Assembly: GCF_023016285.1 (NCBI RefSeq)
Contig: NZ_CP095413.1
Location: 4,974,501-5,038,500, forward strand
DNA: 64,000 nucleotides
From: Muricauda sp. SCSIO 64092
GTDB taxonomy: Bacteria; Bacteroidota; Bacteroidia; Flavobacteriales; Flavobacteriaceae
Direction of reading: 5' to 3'
The notes beneath the pieces are model-generated. The model saw nothing but the letters and a program-made list of their open reading frames with translations, was not told the origin of the DNA and did no database searches. Of this stretch, positions 35,525-45,369 are shown piece after piece; positions within the stretch are counted from its first letter, which is position 1, and the number at the start of each line of letters is the position of its first letter. Position numbers and translations under genes: made by a program.

Positions 35525-36610
35525 TTGAAAAAATTGGTATATTTGATCGTAACCGGTCTTCTTTGCTGTTCTGGAATGCTGGCACAAAAACTGGTACAGA
35601 TAAAGGGAAATGGATTCGGTACTTTTGGTGAGGTGACGCTTAAACAGTATAGCCCGGAAATTCTGGGGTATGAATCCCTGGAAACAAAAACCTTGAATGA
35701 AGACGGGCGTTTCAGCTTTCAAATTCCCTTTTTGGGCGACAATCTATTCGAGCTCAATTTCGATGAAAAAGAGATGGTACACTTATCCATACCAAGAGCG
35801 GGTAACATCACTGCTTCCCGTGTGAAAAACTCAATAAGTATTGAGGGATCTCCCAATTCTGTGGAAATGCAGGAATTTGCGAGGCGCAACGGGGCATTAC
35901 AGGCCAAGCATTTTGGCGAATTAAAGGCAGCAATGGATAAAGCAATGAAAGCGGGGGATAAGGAAAGAATTGATGCGTTGCAACAGCAAGCGGCAGTGGC
36001 CCTTCAGAGTTTTCTGGTCGAGTTTCGAGAGCTGATTGTGAACATGGGAACGGATTCAGCAGGTTTTTATGCTTTACAATACACCGATTTCAACAAAGAG
36101 CGGGTGTTTGTGGAAGAACGGCTAAAAGCTTTTAAAAAAGAATCGCCCGGTACTGTTCCCACGCGGGCCCTGGAAAAATTGGTGAATCAGGCCAAGAGCA
36201 CGGAAATAGGTGAAATACCCCCCGATTTTAAGGTTAGTGACAGGGCGGGCCATGAAGTCACCTTAAGCCAATTCAAGGGAAAGGTGCTACTTATCGACTT
36301 TTGGGCGCATTGGTGCAGGCCATGCAGGGTGGAGCATCCAAAAATTGCTTCGATATTGAAAAAATACCGTAACATGGGATTTCATGTATTGAGTATCACC
36401 CAAGACGTGGATAAAGTACAATGGGAAAAAGCCATAGCAAAGGATGGTATTGAGGATTTTCAACATGTTTTTGATAGTGGCAACAGAATCAATGACTTGT
36501 ATAGCGTGTCTTCACTACCGCAAAATGTATTGCTCAATAGAGCGGGTAAGATTATTGCCAAAAACGTAAAGGCCGAAGCACTGGAACAAATCCTGGAAAA
36601 TCTCCGATAA
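35525..36610 (+). CDS. TlpA-like thiol-disulfide protein with DUF4369-like N-terminus
   Basis: 361 residues beginning at a TTG (35525); the signal peptide (KKLVYLIVTGLLCCSGMLAQ) starts right there and no ATG lies upstream in frame. The N-terminal part (about 22-120) is the beta-rich DUF4369 type, followed by a helical linker, and a thioredoxin domain from about 230 with FWAHWCRPCR (Cys264, Cys267) and a cis-Pro region LPQNVLLNR. It would reduce or exchange disulfides of exported proteins, being re-reduced by a CcdA/DsbD-type membrane protein. It follows the AraC-type gene by 130 bases on the same strand. Confidence 0.9.
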   Translation: MKKLVYLIVTGLLCCSGMLAQKLVQIKGNGFGTFGEVTLKQYSPEILGYESLETKTLNEDGRFSFQIPFLGDNLFELNFDEKEMVHLSIPRAGNITASRVKNSISIEGSPNSVEMQEFARRNGALQAKHFGELKAAMDKAMKAGDKERIDALQQQAAVALQSFLVEFRELIVNMGTDSAGFYALQYTDFNKERVFVEERLKAFKKESPGTVPTRALEKLVNQAKSTEIGEIPPDFKVSDRAGHEVTLSQFKGKVLLIDFWAHWCRPCRVEHPKIASILKKYRNMGFHVLSITQDVDKVQWEKAIAKDGIEDFQHVFDSGNRINDLYSVSSLPQNVLLNRAGKIIAKNVKAEALEQILENLR

Positions 36611-36710
36611 GGACAATCTCCCCTTTAGCATCATGTTTTTACTATTTTGTTGTTCGAATGTTTAGGGGAAAATTTACGTTTTAGCACCCATTTGACTTCC
36701 CAAATGTACC

Positions 36711-36744
36711 GGGGCATTTCCATTACTTGGTAAGCCCCTTTTTT
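36711..36744 (+). terminator. Intrinsic terminator after the TlpA-like gene
   Basis: GGGGC (36711-36715) pairs with GCCCC (36734-36738) with an inner CCA/TGG pairing, followed by TTTTTT (36739-36744). It lies about 100 bases after the TlpA-like stop and upstream of the second sortilin-like gene. A separate CATTTG/CAAATG hairpin just before it may add to the structure. Confidence 0.55.
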
Positions 36745-36802
36745 ATTTCTTTGATTTTGGCTATTTTGTTGGGAATTTACCACTAGCTAATTCTTCCCTA
36801 TT

Positions 36803-39800
36803 ATGAAACATTCCATCTTATTCACACTATTGTGGAGTCTTCTATGTGTCAACCCTGGATTCTCCCAAAACAAGAACTATGTCGATGCTTTAAAATCCTA
36901 TGAATGGAGGGCTATTGGTCCCGCCAATATGGGAGGCCGGGTAACGGATATCGATGGTATCCCCGGAGATCCCAGTACATTCTATGTCTCCGGTGCTGAT
37001 GGGGGTATCTTTAAGACCACCAACGGCGGAGTGCATTTTACTCCCATATTTGAGGGACAAAGGGCGTACTCCATTGGTGCGTTGACCATAGCTCCCTCCG
37101 ATCATAATGTACTTTGGGTAGGTACAGGGGAAGGCGACCCCCGGAACAGTGTCGGCTATGGCTGGGGCGTGTATCGCTCGGTAGATGCCGGAAAAAGTTG
37201 GACGCATCTGGGCCTTAAAAAGACGGAAAGGATAAAAAGGATTGTTGTAGATCCCAATGATCCAGATGTGGCATGTGTTTGCGCCCTGGGCAAGGAATGG
37301 GGTCCCAATCCTGAGAGAGGGGTTTTTAAAACAACGGATGGCGGTAAAAATTGGAAAAAAATACTGTACATCGACGAAGACACGGGTTGTGCTGATATCG
37401 CCATGGAATTAAGCAATCCACGCATTATGTATGCCGGCATGTGGACGTTTCGGAGAAAGCCCTGGCGTTTTGACGATGGTGGGAAGGAAACCGCTATATA
37501 CCGTACCATGGACGGTGGCGAGACCTGGAAAAAAATTATGGAGGGCCTTCCGGATAAACCTATGGCAAGACCTGGTATACACATCGCAAAAAGCCAACCC
37601 AACATCATCTATCTGATGACGGAATTCCAGGGAGGGGGGACTGCATTCCGGTCTGAAGATCGTGGAGATAATTGGGTAATGGTCAATGACGATCCCAACA
37701 TCAACTTTCGTCCATTCTATTACAGTGATGTCCGGGTCGATCCCAACAATCCCGACATCCTTTTCTCAATCTCGGGCAGGCTTAGCCGGTCCAAGGATGG
37801 GGGCAAAACCTGGGAACGAATTGCCACCACGGTACACGGGGACCATCAAGCACTTTGGATTGACCCTACCAACTCCAACCATATTTTAAATGGTAGCGAC
37901 GGAGGCTATCAGGTATCCTATGATGGAGGGGACAGTTGGGAGATTATCAACAATGTGGAATTATCACAGTTCTACCAGATTTTCATCGATAACAAGGACC
38001 CTTATAATGTATATGGGGGATTACAGGACAATGGTACATGGGTTGGCCCAAGCAATTCATTGTATTCAGCAGGAATACTAAAACGGCATTGGAAGGGACT
38101 TGCCTACGGTGACGGTTATTATGCCGTTCCCATCCCTGGAAGTGAGCATGAAGTGTATGCCAATCTTCAAGGAGGGGTGATCTTTCATGTAGATTCCCGT
38201 TTTGGCAACGTTCGTAACATCCATCCCTATCCAAAAATCATTGGATCTGCCGGGGATGCCATTGAAAATCACAAATATCGCTTTAACTGGGACGCCCCGA
38301 TCGTCATTTCCCCACATGACCCCAATACGGTTTACACAGGAGGAAATGTTGTTTTCAAATCCACGGACCGTGGTCATTCCTGGGAGCAGATCAGTGAAGA
38401 TCTTACTACCAATGATAAATCCAAACAAAGGACTTCGGGCGGGGAAATATATCAGGATAATACGGCGGCCGAATTCCACTGTACCATCCTTTACATCGAT
38501 GAATCCCCTGTAGAAAAGGGCGTCATATGGGTCGGGACCGATGATGGTAATGTGCAATTGACCCGGGACGGGGGAGAAACCTGGACAAAACTCAACGATC
38601 GGATCAAAGGACTTCCAAAGTATGCCTGGGTTTCCAAAATCCATGCCTCGGAACATGACGGGGGCACGGCCTTTGTTACCGTGGACCACCATAGAATGGA
38701 TGACTTCCGCCCGTATGCCTTTATGACCACCGATTATGGCCGAACATGGACCAAGATAACCGAAGGTCTCCCTCAGGACGATTATGTAAAAGTTGTTCGA
38801 CAGGACCCTATTAATCCAAACCTATTGTATGCGGGTATGGAGCATGGTATCTATGCGAGTTGGGACAAAGGTCGGTCATGGGCCAAAATCAATAATAACC
38901 TGCCGAATGTCTCCGTTAGGGATCTTCGCATCCAGCCCAGGGATCGTGATTTGATTGTGGGTACCCATGGAAGGGGAGCCTGGATATTGGACGATATCCG
39001 ACCCATTCAGGAGATGGCCGATACCGAAGGGAAATCTTCCCATCTTTTTCCCGTACGTAGGGCTACCCTATGGCATATGTTTTGGCGAATTGAAAACCTG
39101 GGTGATCGTCATTACAAAGCAAAAAATCCGGATTACGGAGCGAATATCAACTTCTATCTTGCCAATAGTGAAAAGACAACCGCCACTTTGGAAATCGTTG
39201 ATGCCGCCGGAGATGTCATCAGAACGTTGAAAGATTCCACCGTGACCGCAGGGGTAAATCGAATGGTTTGGGATTTGGGACATGAGGCGGCAACAAAGAT
39301 GAAAGGTGCCAATGGTGGTGGTGGCTTCTTTTCGGGACCCATGTATCCGTATGTGTCACCAGGCACCTACACGGCCCGCTTAAAGGTAAACGGCGAGGTG
39401 TTGGAAACGCCCATTTTGGTTCGGTCGGATCCAAGAATGGATTTGGAACAAGAGGCTTACGAAGCAAAAACTAAACTACTGCTTGAACTTCGAACACTGT
39501 TGTCACAAACGAATACGATGATCAATAATACCAATACCTATAGCACCCAATTAAAGGAGTTGAAGAAAAAACTGGACGAAAGAAAAGGTCCGGATGTGGA
39601 CCAGTCATTGTTTGATGCTATCGAGAGTGCCTTGAAGAACATTTCAGCTATACAAGATGATATTTTGAAAAGGCCGCCCCCGTCCATGACCTATCGACAA
39701 CGACCAAGACTTCGGGAAGAGATCCGTTCATTGATGCGGGCAGTAAATGGCGCAACGGCCAAACCTACCCAACCTCAGGTTTCAAGGTTGGCACAATTGA

Positions 39801-39913
39801 AGGAAGAGGTCAGTGAAGCTTCGGGGAAATTGAATAAGATCATTACTACGGATATCAAAGGAATCAATGCAAAGACTGAAAACATCCCACAGATTTCCGT
39901 TGGAAGAAAATGA
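36803..39913 (+). CDS. Giant secreted sortilin/VPS10-like beta-propeller protein 2
   Basis: 1036 residues, signal peptide to about 21 (NPGFSQ). Same plan as the protein at 31025: Asp-box repeats through about 740 (KTTDGGKNWKKI, RTMDGGETWKKI, SEDRGDNWVMV, SKDGGKTWERI, SYDGGDSWEII, STDRGHSWEQI, TRDGGETWTKL, SWDKGRSWAKI), then an Ig-like region near 790-880 with a Gly-rich insert, then a helical tail including TNTMINNTNTYSTQLKELKKKL. The two paralogues are only moderately similar, so this is an old duplication. No enzyme motif seen. Monocistronic. Confidence 0.88.
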   Translation: MKHSILFTLLWSLLCVNPGFSQNKNYVDALKSYEWRAIGPANMGGRVTDIDGIPGDPSTFYVSGADGGIFKTTNGGVHFTPIFEGQRAYSIGALTIAPSDHNVLWVGTGEGDPRNSVGYGWGVYRSVDAGKSWTHLGLKKTERIKRIVVDPNDPDVACVCALGKEWGPNPERGVFKTTDGGKNWKKILYIDEDTGCADIAMELSNPRIMYAGMWTFRRKPWRFDDGGKETAIYRTMDGGETWKKIMEGLPDKPMARPGIHIAKSQPNIIYLMTEFQGGGTAFRSEDRGDNWVMVNDDPNINFRPFYYSDVRVDPNNPDILFSISGRLSRSKDGGKTWERIATTVHGDHQALWIDPTNSNHILNGSDGGYQVSYDGGDSWEIINNVELSQFYQIFIDNKDPYNVYGGLQDNGTWVGPSNSLYSAGILKRHWKGLAYGDGYYAVPIPGSEHEVYANLQGGVIFHVDSRFGNVRNIHPYPKIIGSAGDAIENHKYRFNWDAPIVISPHDPNTVYTGGNVVFKSTDRGHSWEQISEDLTTNDKSKQRTSGGEIYQDNTAAEFHCTILYIDESPVEKGVIWVGTDDGNVQLTRDGGETWTKLNDRIKGLPKYAWVSKIHASEHDGGTAFVTVDHHRMDDFRPYAFMTTDYGRTWTKITEGLPQDDYVKVVRQDPINPNLLYAGMEHGIYASWDKGRSWAKINNNLPNVSVRDLRIQPRDRDLIVGTHGRGAWILDDIRPIQEMADTEGKSSHLFPVRRATLWHMFWRIENLGDRHYKAKNPDYGANINFYLANSEKTTATLEIVDAAGDVIRTLKDSTVTAGVNRMVWDLGHEAATKMKGANGGGGFFSGPMYPYVSPGTYTARLKVNGEVLETPILVRSDPRMDLEQEAYEAKTKLLLELRTLLSQTNTMINNTNTYSTQLKELKKKLDERKGPDVDQSLFDAIESALKNISAIQDDILKRPPPSMTYRQRPRLREEIRSLMRAVNGATAKPTQPQVSRLAQLKEEVSEASGKLNKIITTDIKGINAKTENIPQISVGRK

Positions 39914-40039
39914 AAACGATCAAGGTATGTTCCGAAGATCTTTGCTCTAGTAGGAATACGTTCTTGGCTGATTGGAGGACGTATTGGATGCAAAATTTTG
40001 GCTAAGGTTACCATAGTAGCACATTATAAATTAGTAGTA

Positions 40040-41428
40040 ATGCGTGTTGTTTTAGTTTTTATAGTATTGGGTTGTTCCGTATTGGTCGGGTGCGACAATG
40101 GGGAGAAAGCGGAATTGGCTTTTGAAGTTAAAACCTTTACCCCCAATGATTTGACGTACCCAAATGAAGCAGTTGAAATTCCAGGGGCGTTACCAAAACG
40201 TTTTATCGAAAATCATTTTGTGCCTTGGTCAAGGACTCCTGAGGAATTATTGGATTCTTTGGCCACTTTTCCAGGAAAGGATTTGACCTATTTGGAAAAA
40301 TATGCAAATGATGAGGAGTGGTACGGTGAGAACAAGAAGCCCCATACCAATTGGCAACGGGAAGAAGTTGTACAAAATGTAGATACCGAGGGTTTTCCCA
40401 ATTTTCTTCAAAAAGGAATTGTAATAGCACATACTGATTTGCGAAGAATTCCAACAAACCGTCCAGGCTTTGACAAGTATTCGAAGGCAGGGGAGGGGTA
40501 TCCATTCGATTATTTTCAAGAAACCGCATTGTGGGCCAATACCCCCATATTAATCGTTCATACCTCAAAAGATAACCAATGGTGCTACGTTATCAGTGGG
40601 TATTACAAGGGTTGGGTGGCCATGCATGATGTGGCCATTGTCGATGAAGATTTTATGGAACAGTGGTCTTCAGTAGCCTACGGTATGCCCTTGTCAGATC
40701 AGGTGAATTTAAAGCACCCGGTTTCCAATTATGCCATAAATGCCAAAATGGGCATGGTACTGCCCTTTGAAGAAACTTCCCATAATCCCGATACGGTTTT
40801 GGCCTACTATGCCAATGCAGATGAAAATCAAAATGCACGGATTTTAAAGGCAGAAGTGGATAGAAGTATGCTTGCTTTGGGCAATTTCAAGTTCAATGAA
40901 ACCAATCTTAAACAGTTGGTTTCCAACTTGGTGGGAAGACCTTATGGCTGGGGAGGCTATTTAGGGAACCGGGATTGCTCTTCCATGATCCGTGATTTGT
41001 TGGGCACTTATAAAATATGGCTACCCAGGGATTCCAAAGACCAGATAGCGGTAGGACAGCGATATGACTTTCCGGACAATACCGATGAAAAAATAAGGTT
41101 GATCAAAGAAAAGGGGATACCTTTTTTGACCATTTTGAGAAAAAAAGGACACAATATGTTATATGTTGGCGACGCTCCCAATGGTGAACCTTTGATCCTC
41201 CATGCCATTTGGGGATTAAAAACGTCCTATTCCAATGAACAACTGGCCAATTTTTTGGAGCGGTACCCCATAGAGGGAATACACCAAGCAGATGACGGAA
41301 AACTAAAAGGAAGACATATCATAGGGGAAGCCGTTATAACTTCGGTAACCATTGGTGCAGGAAATCACAATAGCACCATTCCCTTAATTGATGGGATATA
41401 CGCTATGACCACTATTCTGGAAAATTGA
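40040..41428 (+). CDS. NlpC/P60 cysteine peptidase lipoprotein with SH3-like domains
   Basis: 462 residues from the ATG at 40040, which begins a lipoprotein signal (VLVGC); an earlier in-frame start at 39998 would place extra polar residues before the signal. The N-terminal half fits SH3b-containing C40 peptidases (helical region, then NQWCYVISGYYKGWVAMHDVAIV near 180). The C-terminal NlpC/P60 domain has the nucleophile in GRPYGWGGYLGNRDCSS (Cys313) and His371 in KKGHNMLYVG. Such enzymes cut D-Glu-diamino-acid bonds of peptidoglycan peptides. Likely acts on own or foreign murein in the periplasm. Confidence 0.9.
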   Translation: MRVVLVFIVLGCSVLVGCDNGEKAELAFEVKTFTPNDLTYPNEAVEIPGALPKRFIENHFVPWSRTPEELLDSLATFPGKDLTYLEKYANDEEWYGENKKPHTNWQREEVVQNVDTEGFPNFLQKGIVIAHTDLRRIPTNRPGFDKYSKAGEGYPFDYFQETALWANTPILIVHTSKDNQWCYVISGYYKGWVAMHDVAIVDEDFMEQWSSVAYGMPLSDQVNLKHPVSNYAINAKMGMVLPFEETSHNPDTVLAYYANADENQNARILKAEVDRSMLALGNFKFNETNLKQLVSNLVGRPYGWGGYLGNRDCSSMIRDLLGTYKIWLPRDSKDQIAVGQRYDFPDNTDEKIRLIKEKGIPFLTILRKKGHNMLYVGDAPNGEPLILHAIWGLKTSYSNEQLANFLERYPIEGIHQADDGKLKGRHIIGEAVITSVTIGAGNHNSTIPLIDGIYAMTTILEN

Positions 41429-41561
41429 CGAAGCGTTTGTATTTAAATCCTATACAATATCAGATGGAATTCGAAGGGGTTGCCACCCCTAATGTGTCCA
41501 AAGAAATATTTTTTAAAAAAGTTCTTCTGCGCGATTCCATGGCTTTTTTACTTTCAACTAA

Positions 41562-41721
41562 GAGCCTGTTTGGGAGTTTGTGATTGGAATTGTTATAGGC
41601 CATTTTTGTTCGGAACGAGGCAAAATTTTTGTGCATAGCCATAGTTATGGACTAAAATTTTAACAATGTGCCGTGCAAAAAGGGACATTAGAAAACAATT
41701 GACAAATTCCCAAACAGGCTC
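41562..41721. mobile_element. MITE-like element, 160 bp
   Basis: The ends are inverted repeats: GAGCCTGTTTGGGAGTTTGT at 41562-41581 and, in reverse complement, GAGCCTGTTTGGGAATTTGT at 41702-41721 (one mismatch in 20). TAA flanks both sides (41559-41561 and 41722-41724), a 3-base target duplication of the TNA type made by IS5/IS1031-group transposases. There is no coding frame inside, so it would be moved in trans. It lies exactly at the stop codon of the DUF5916 gene, whose stop TAG is formed with the first base of the element. Confidence 0.8.
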
Positions 41722-43931
41722 TAAAACTGCTTTAAAAACGTAACCTTACTTATGGTCTGGGTACTTCGTTGCACGGGGTCAAACATATCTGTTTGGGTAT
41801 CATTAAAAACGATATAAATGAACGATAGAGGCATATATTCCCAACTGAACCGGATGTTCCAACGGCCTTGTTCATCAAAGCTGTTGTATTGGTAGAAAGT
41901 GGATAGCTGTACCCTTGGATTTAAGGCCAATCGCAAACTTCCCGTATATAGATCCGTATTGAGATCCTCAGAGAGCATTCCAACGCCGTTAATGTTGTTA
42001 TGTTCATAGTCGGCAGTGAGGGAAACATGGGGTAGGGGAGCATAGCGTAAACCTGCAATTACCGTATTTCGTGTGCCGTTGTAAAAATTTCCGAAGTCAA
42101 ACCGAATGGAACCCGATAGCTTCTTGGACCGGTCGGAATTATATCTGACCAAATATCGTGTGTAACTGTAATCCCCCTCTTCAATTTCCAGGCCCAAGGG
42201 AGCAAAATCAAAATTGATGTTTTGCCAGGTAGGAGTGAAGGAGGCCTCAAGAAAACTATTGTCCTTAAACCAGGTATATATGGGGAAAATATAGAGGTTG
42301 GACTGCTGAAAGTTTCCAAAGTCCTCAAAATCATGAAAGTAGTTAAAGAAAACTCCGGGATCCCAACGTCGTACAAAAGGAAGCCATTTAGGTCTTACAA
42401 TGGCATAACCTCCGGGACTGTGGAGCACCACATCTTTCTGGAATACAAACCCCATACCTGGCGTGTAATCGGCACTGACAATATCGGAGATATACCCCAA
42501 GTAATACTTATTGGTCGTTGATGTTGCCACCAATCTTCCCGCAAAACCGGTATCTCCGGTTTCACTGTCCAATGATGTTGATAATAGATAGGTCAACGTA
42601 ATGTCCGGTTTTGGACGAATCAATCCATCAACCGAAATGGTGGTATTGTTTTGATTTTCCAGCCCCAAATCCCCGAACGAATCATCCAACCGATAGGTGA
42701 CCATGGCCCCAATATTGTTTTCCTTACCATAGTTTTGGGTATAACGGGCCACCCCAAACGTGCTGCCAGGGCTATCATCGGTTTCCCGTTGCCGGACCGC
42801 CAAGGCCGCAATGGTGCGATTTTCATTACGATCGGTATAGCGTACTCCGGCATCCAGGGGGGCCGGAGCTGCGTTGAATGCATTCGAAAGACCAATGGTT
42901 CGACTAAAGAAAGGCCTTACCCGGGAGTTGCCTCCACCGGCCCAAATACCGGAATTTTCCAAAAAGAACTGTCTACGTTCGGGAAAGAAGATGTTGAATC
43001 GTTCCAAGTTATTCACCGCCCTATCCACATCGGCCTGGGCAAAATCAGTATTGATGGTCAAATCGAGAACGGCATTGGGACTAATGGCCCATTTCACGTC
43101 GCCACCCACTTTTGGTTCGTTTAAACGATCCGTTAGCACACTCCCTTCCTTGTTTTCATCATACTGGTACAGTGCATAAGGTTCTATACGAATATTGGCG
43201 GAAGGTGGCGGCACCTCCAGACCTGTAAGTTTGGCGGCATAGATCATCCGGTTTTCCGAAAACGATTGGGGTATGGCCGGAAAAACCGTTTTTTCAAAGT
43301 CCTTTCGGGCCAATCGAAAGAACGTAATTCCCCATTCCACGGGAACACCTTCCATGGGTTTGTCATATCGAATTGATTTGAAGGGAATGGCAAATTCCGC
43401 ATAATACCCCTTATCCGTTCTTTGGGTACGTACACGCCATAAAGCGTTCCAATCCTCATCCCTGTTGTTGTCATTAAAATTCTGAACATCTTGTTGGTTC
43501 CCATACGGGGTTGTTTGAAAGGAAACGGCGTATTGTTTGGTGTTTTGGGCGTCGATCTGGATTCCAAAGACATCATTTTCGAGGCCATTGAAATCCCTAC
43601 TTAAATCCTGCATTCGGATGCCTTTTTTGCCTAGGGAATCCCGTGCAAACACTCCAAAATAAAGGTTTTTATCATCATACAGAATACGCACTTCCGTCGG
43701 ATTTTTAATGGTATCACCTTGAACCGGTTCCACGCGAAAGAAATTGGTGATAGGTTCTGCTCCATCCCAGTCCGATTCATCCAATCGTCCATCTATGGTA
43801 ATTACACCTATGGTTTTGAAAGCCCTAATGGTTACGGGTGTTTCCGGAGGGGGAAAATTGTCGGTTTCCTTTTCTTGTGCTCGAATACAAACACCTATTA
43901 GCAAAAAGATGAAAAAGAATGCCCCTTTCAT
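41721..43931 (-). CDS. DUF5916 outer-membrane-type protein with CBM9-like domain
   Basis: 736 residues, signal peptide to about 18. Residues about 25-230 form a CBM9-like (DOMON-type) sugar- or haem-binding beta-sandwich (ITIDGRLDESDWDGAEPITNFFRVEP, VRILYDDKNLYFGVFARD, YYAEFAIPFKSIRYD). The remainder is the DUF5916 region of alternating polar and hydrophobic beta strands (FNIFFPERRQFFLENSGIW, NAVLDLTINTDFAQADVDR), probably a membrane barrel ending in aromatic Phe (KVTFLKQF). Function unknown; often near peptidase and metal-export genes. The C-terminal stop coincides with the MITE end. Confidence 0.88.
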   Translation of the reverse strand: MKGAFFFIFLLIGVCIRAQEKETDNFPPPETPVTIRAFKTIGVITIDGRLDESDWDGAEPITNFFRVEPVQGDTIKNPTEVRILYDDKNLYFGVFARDSLGKKGIRMQDLSRDFNGLENDVFGIQIDAQNTKQYAVSFQTTPYGNQQDVQNFNDNNRDEDWNALWRVRTQRTDKGYYAEFAIPFKSIRYDKPMEGVPVEWGITFFRLARKDFEKTVFPAIPQSFSENRMIYAAKLTGLEVPPPSANIRIEPYALYQYDENKEGSVLTDRLNEPKVGGDVKWAISPNAVLDLTINTDFAQADVDRAVNNLERFNIFFPERRQFFLENSGIWAGGGNSRVRPFFSRTIGLSNAFNAAPAPLDAGVRYTDRNENRTIAALAVRQRETDDSPGSTFGVARYTQNYGKENNIGAMVTYRLDDSFGDLGLENQNNTTISVDGLIRPKPDITLTYLLSTSLDSETGDTGFAGRLVATSTTNKYYLGYISDIVSADYTPGMGFVFQKDVVLHSPGGYAIVRPKWLPFVRRWDPGVFFNYFHDFEDFGNFQQSNLYIFPIYTWFKDNSFLEASFTPTWQNINFDFAPLGLEIEEGDYSYTRYLVRYNSDRSKKLSGSIRFDFGNFYNGTRNTVIAGLRYAPLPHVSLTADYEHNNINGVGMLSEDLNTDLYTGSLRLALNPRVQLSTFYQYNSFDEQGRWNIRFSWEYMPLSFIYIVFNDTQTDMFDPVQRSTQTISKVTFLKQF

Positions 43932-43932
43932 T

Positions 43933-45369
43933 TTATCCCTGGTTTAAAATGCCCATATCCTTTGTGTTCCTAGAAACCAAAAACCCCAGGCCAAACAATC
44001 CGACAGCCATGCCCAAAAGTAGGAGTATGGCGCTTAGCCTACTTTGGCTTTTTTGGGTGTAGGTAAAACTGGGCAAATTGGGATAATCCTTTTGCGAAAA
44101 GTTTTGATTGTTGTACAAAAAGGGCATAAAATGTTCTCGCCAGGTTCCGGCAAAGGCTACCACCTGCCTTCTAAAGTTTTCGTAATCCTGGGTGGAAGTA
44201 CCGGCCATATGGTTCAGGGATTCCTGCGCTATAATGGCTGGGGAGATCCACTTGAAACGACCTATCCAATGTTGCTGTTTTTGTAATTGTTCCTCATAAG
44301 CGTTTACCAAAGGGGACAGTTCTTCCTTGACCAATTTTTGGGAAGCCATATAGCGATGGTAGAACCCCCTGGATTGGGTGGTGTCATTTATGGCATACTC
44401 GGGATGGTCCCTTAGGAAATTGTCCAATATCTCATCCTGTTTTTTGGTGACCTCTGCCTTTAAACTCCGCATTTCATTGATCATTAAGGTACGTGAGGGC
44501 ATGGGATAGATCGTATTGCCCAATTGGTTCAATACCGAGGGGACCAACAACACAAAAACTACCCATAGACCAAGCATGGCAACGGCATTTTTGGCCGAAC
44601 TTCCTACCCATAGGTTTACCAAAAACGCCAAGGCAAACCAAAAGAGCATATATACCAGAATAAGACCCAAAAGCCCAAAAAAGAGGGGCATCCCAGTAAA
44701 AGGATTGAGGCCCAAAGTGAGAAAAACAATAATCAACGCGGCAATGACCAATACCGATAGCCAGAAAAAGCGTAGCCCCAGTTTTTGGAGCACCCAGTTT
44801 TGAATCCCTATGGGCTGTGCAGCCAAGAGTCGGAGTGAACCGCTCTCCTTTTCGGAGGAAAGTACGTTGTAGGAAAAAGCAATGATGAGCAAGGGAAGGA
44901 GGTAAATAATGACAAAGGCCAAATCGAAACTTCCAAATAGCAGTTGCACCGGACTGGTCATCTCGGCAAAGTTGAGGGCAAAATCGTCCCCGGATACCGT
45001 AGGTTTTACGTAGTGGGTAAACAAATCTGCCTGCCCTGTGGAAACAAAGGACATGGATTGGGGTTCCATGGCCGCTACCCTTGGATGGTAGTTGCCCACT
45101 GCCATGGGGCTAGTGGGGATGGTCCATGGTGAGGCGCTTACTTCCATTCCCCGTTCCACCGAGTCCAGGAGTTTCAACATCATCACATCATTTTCCTTTA
45201 CTTCTTCTTGGGCCGCAACAATATCATTTTGGCGCTTTTCCACTTTTTGCATGCCATTGTAGACGGAAAACCCAAAGAGCAATAAGAGTACAATGCTCAA
45301 CAATTGGATCCAACGGCTGCGCAGCAACAGTTTTAATTCGTATTTAAAATTGTACGATAACATGGTCAA
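43933..45369 (-). CDS. ABC-2-type permease, DUF3526 family (second copy)
   Basis: 478 residues, about six membrane helices and a large extracytoplasmic domain between helix 1 and 2. The motif FSYNVLSSEKESGSLRLLAAQP marks the DUF3526/NosY-like permease class. It overlaps the upstream permease stop by 4 bases and is one base from the DUF5916 gene, so DUF5916 is likely part of the same transcript. Together with the other permease and the ATPase it forms an ABC exporter. NosY-like systems handle copper or membrane-protein assembly factors; the substrate here is unknown. Confidence 0.88.
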   Translation of the reverse strand: MTMLSYNFKYELKLLLRSRWIQLLSIVLLLLFGFSVYNGMQKVEKRQNDIVAAQEEVKENDVMMLKLLDSVERGMEVSASPWTIPTSPMAVGNYHPRVAAMEPQSMSFVSTGQADLFTHYVKPTVSGDDFALNFAEMTSPVQLLFGSFDLAFVIIYLLPLLIIAFSYNVLSSEKESGSLRLLAAQPIGIQNWVLQKLGLRFFWLSVLVIAALIIVFLTLGLNPFTGMPLFFGLLGLILVYMLFWFALAFLVNLWVGSSAKNAVAMLGLWVVFVLLVPSVLNQLGNTIYPMPSRTLMINEMRSLKAEVTKKQDEILDNFLRDHPEYAINDTTQSRGFYHRYMASQKLVKEELSPLVNAYEEQLQKQQHWIGRFKWISPAIIAQESLNHMAGTSTQDYENFRRQVVAFAGTWREHFMPFLYNNQNFSQKDYPNLPSFTYTQKSQSRLSAILLLLGMAVGLFGLGFLVSRNTKDMGILNQG

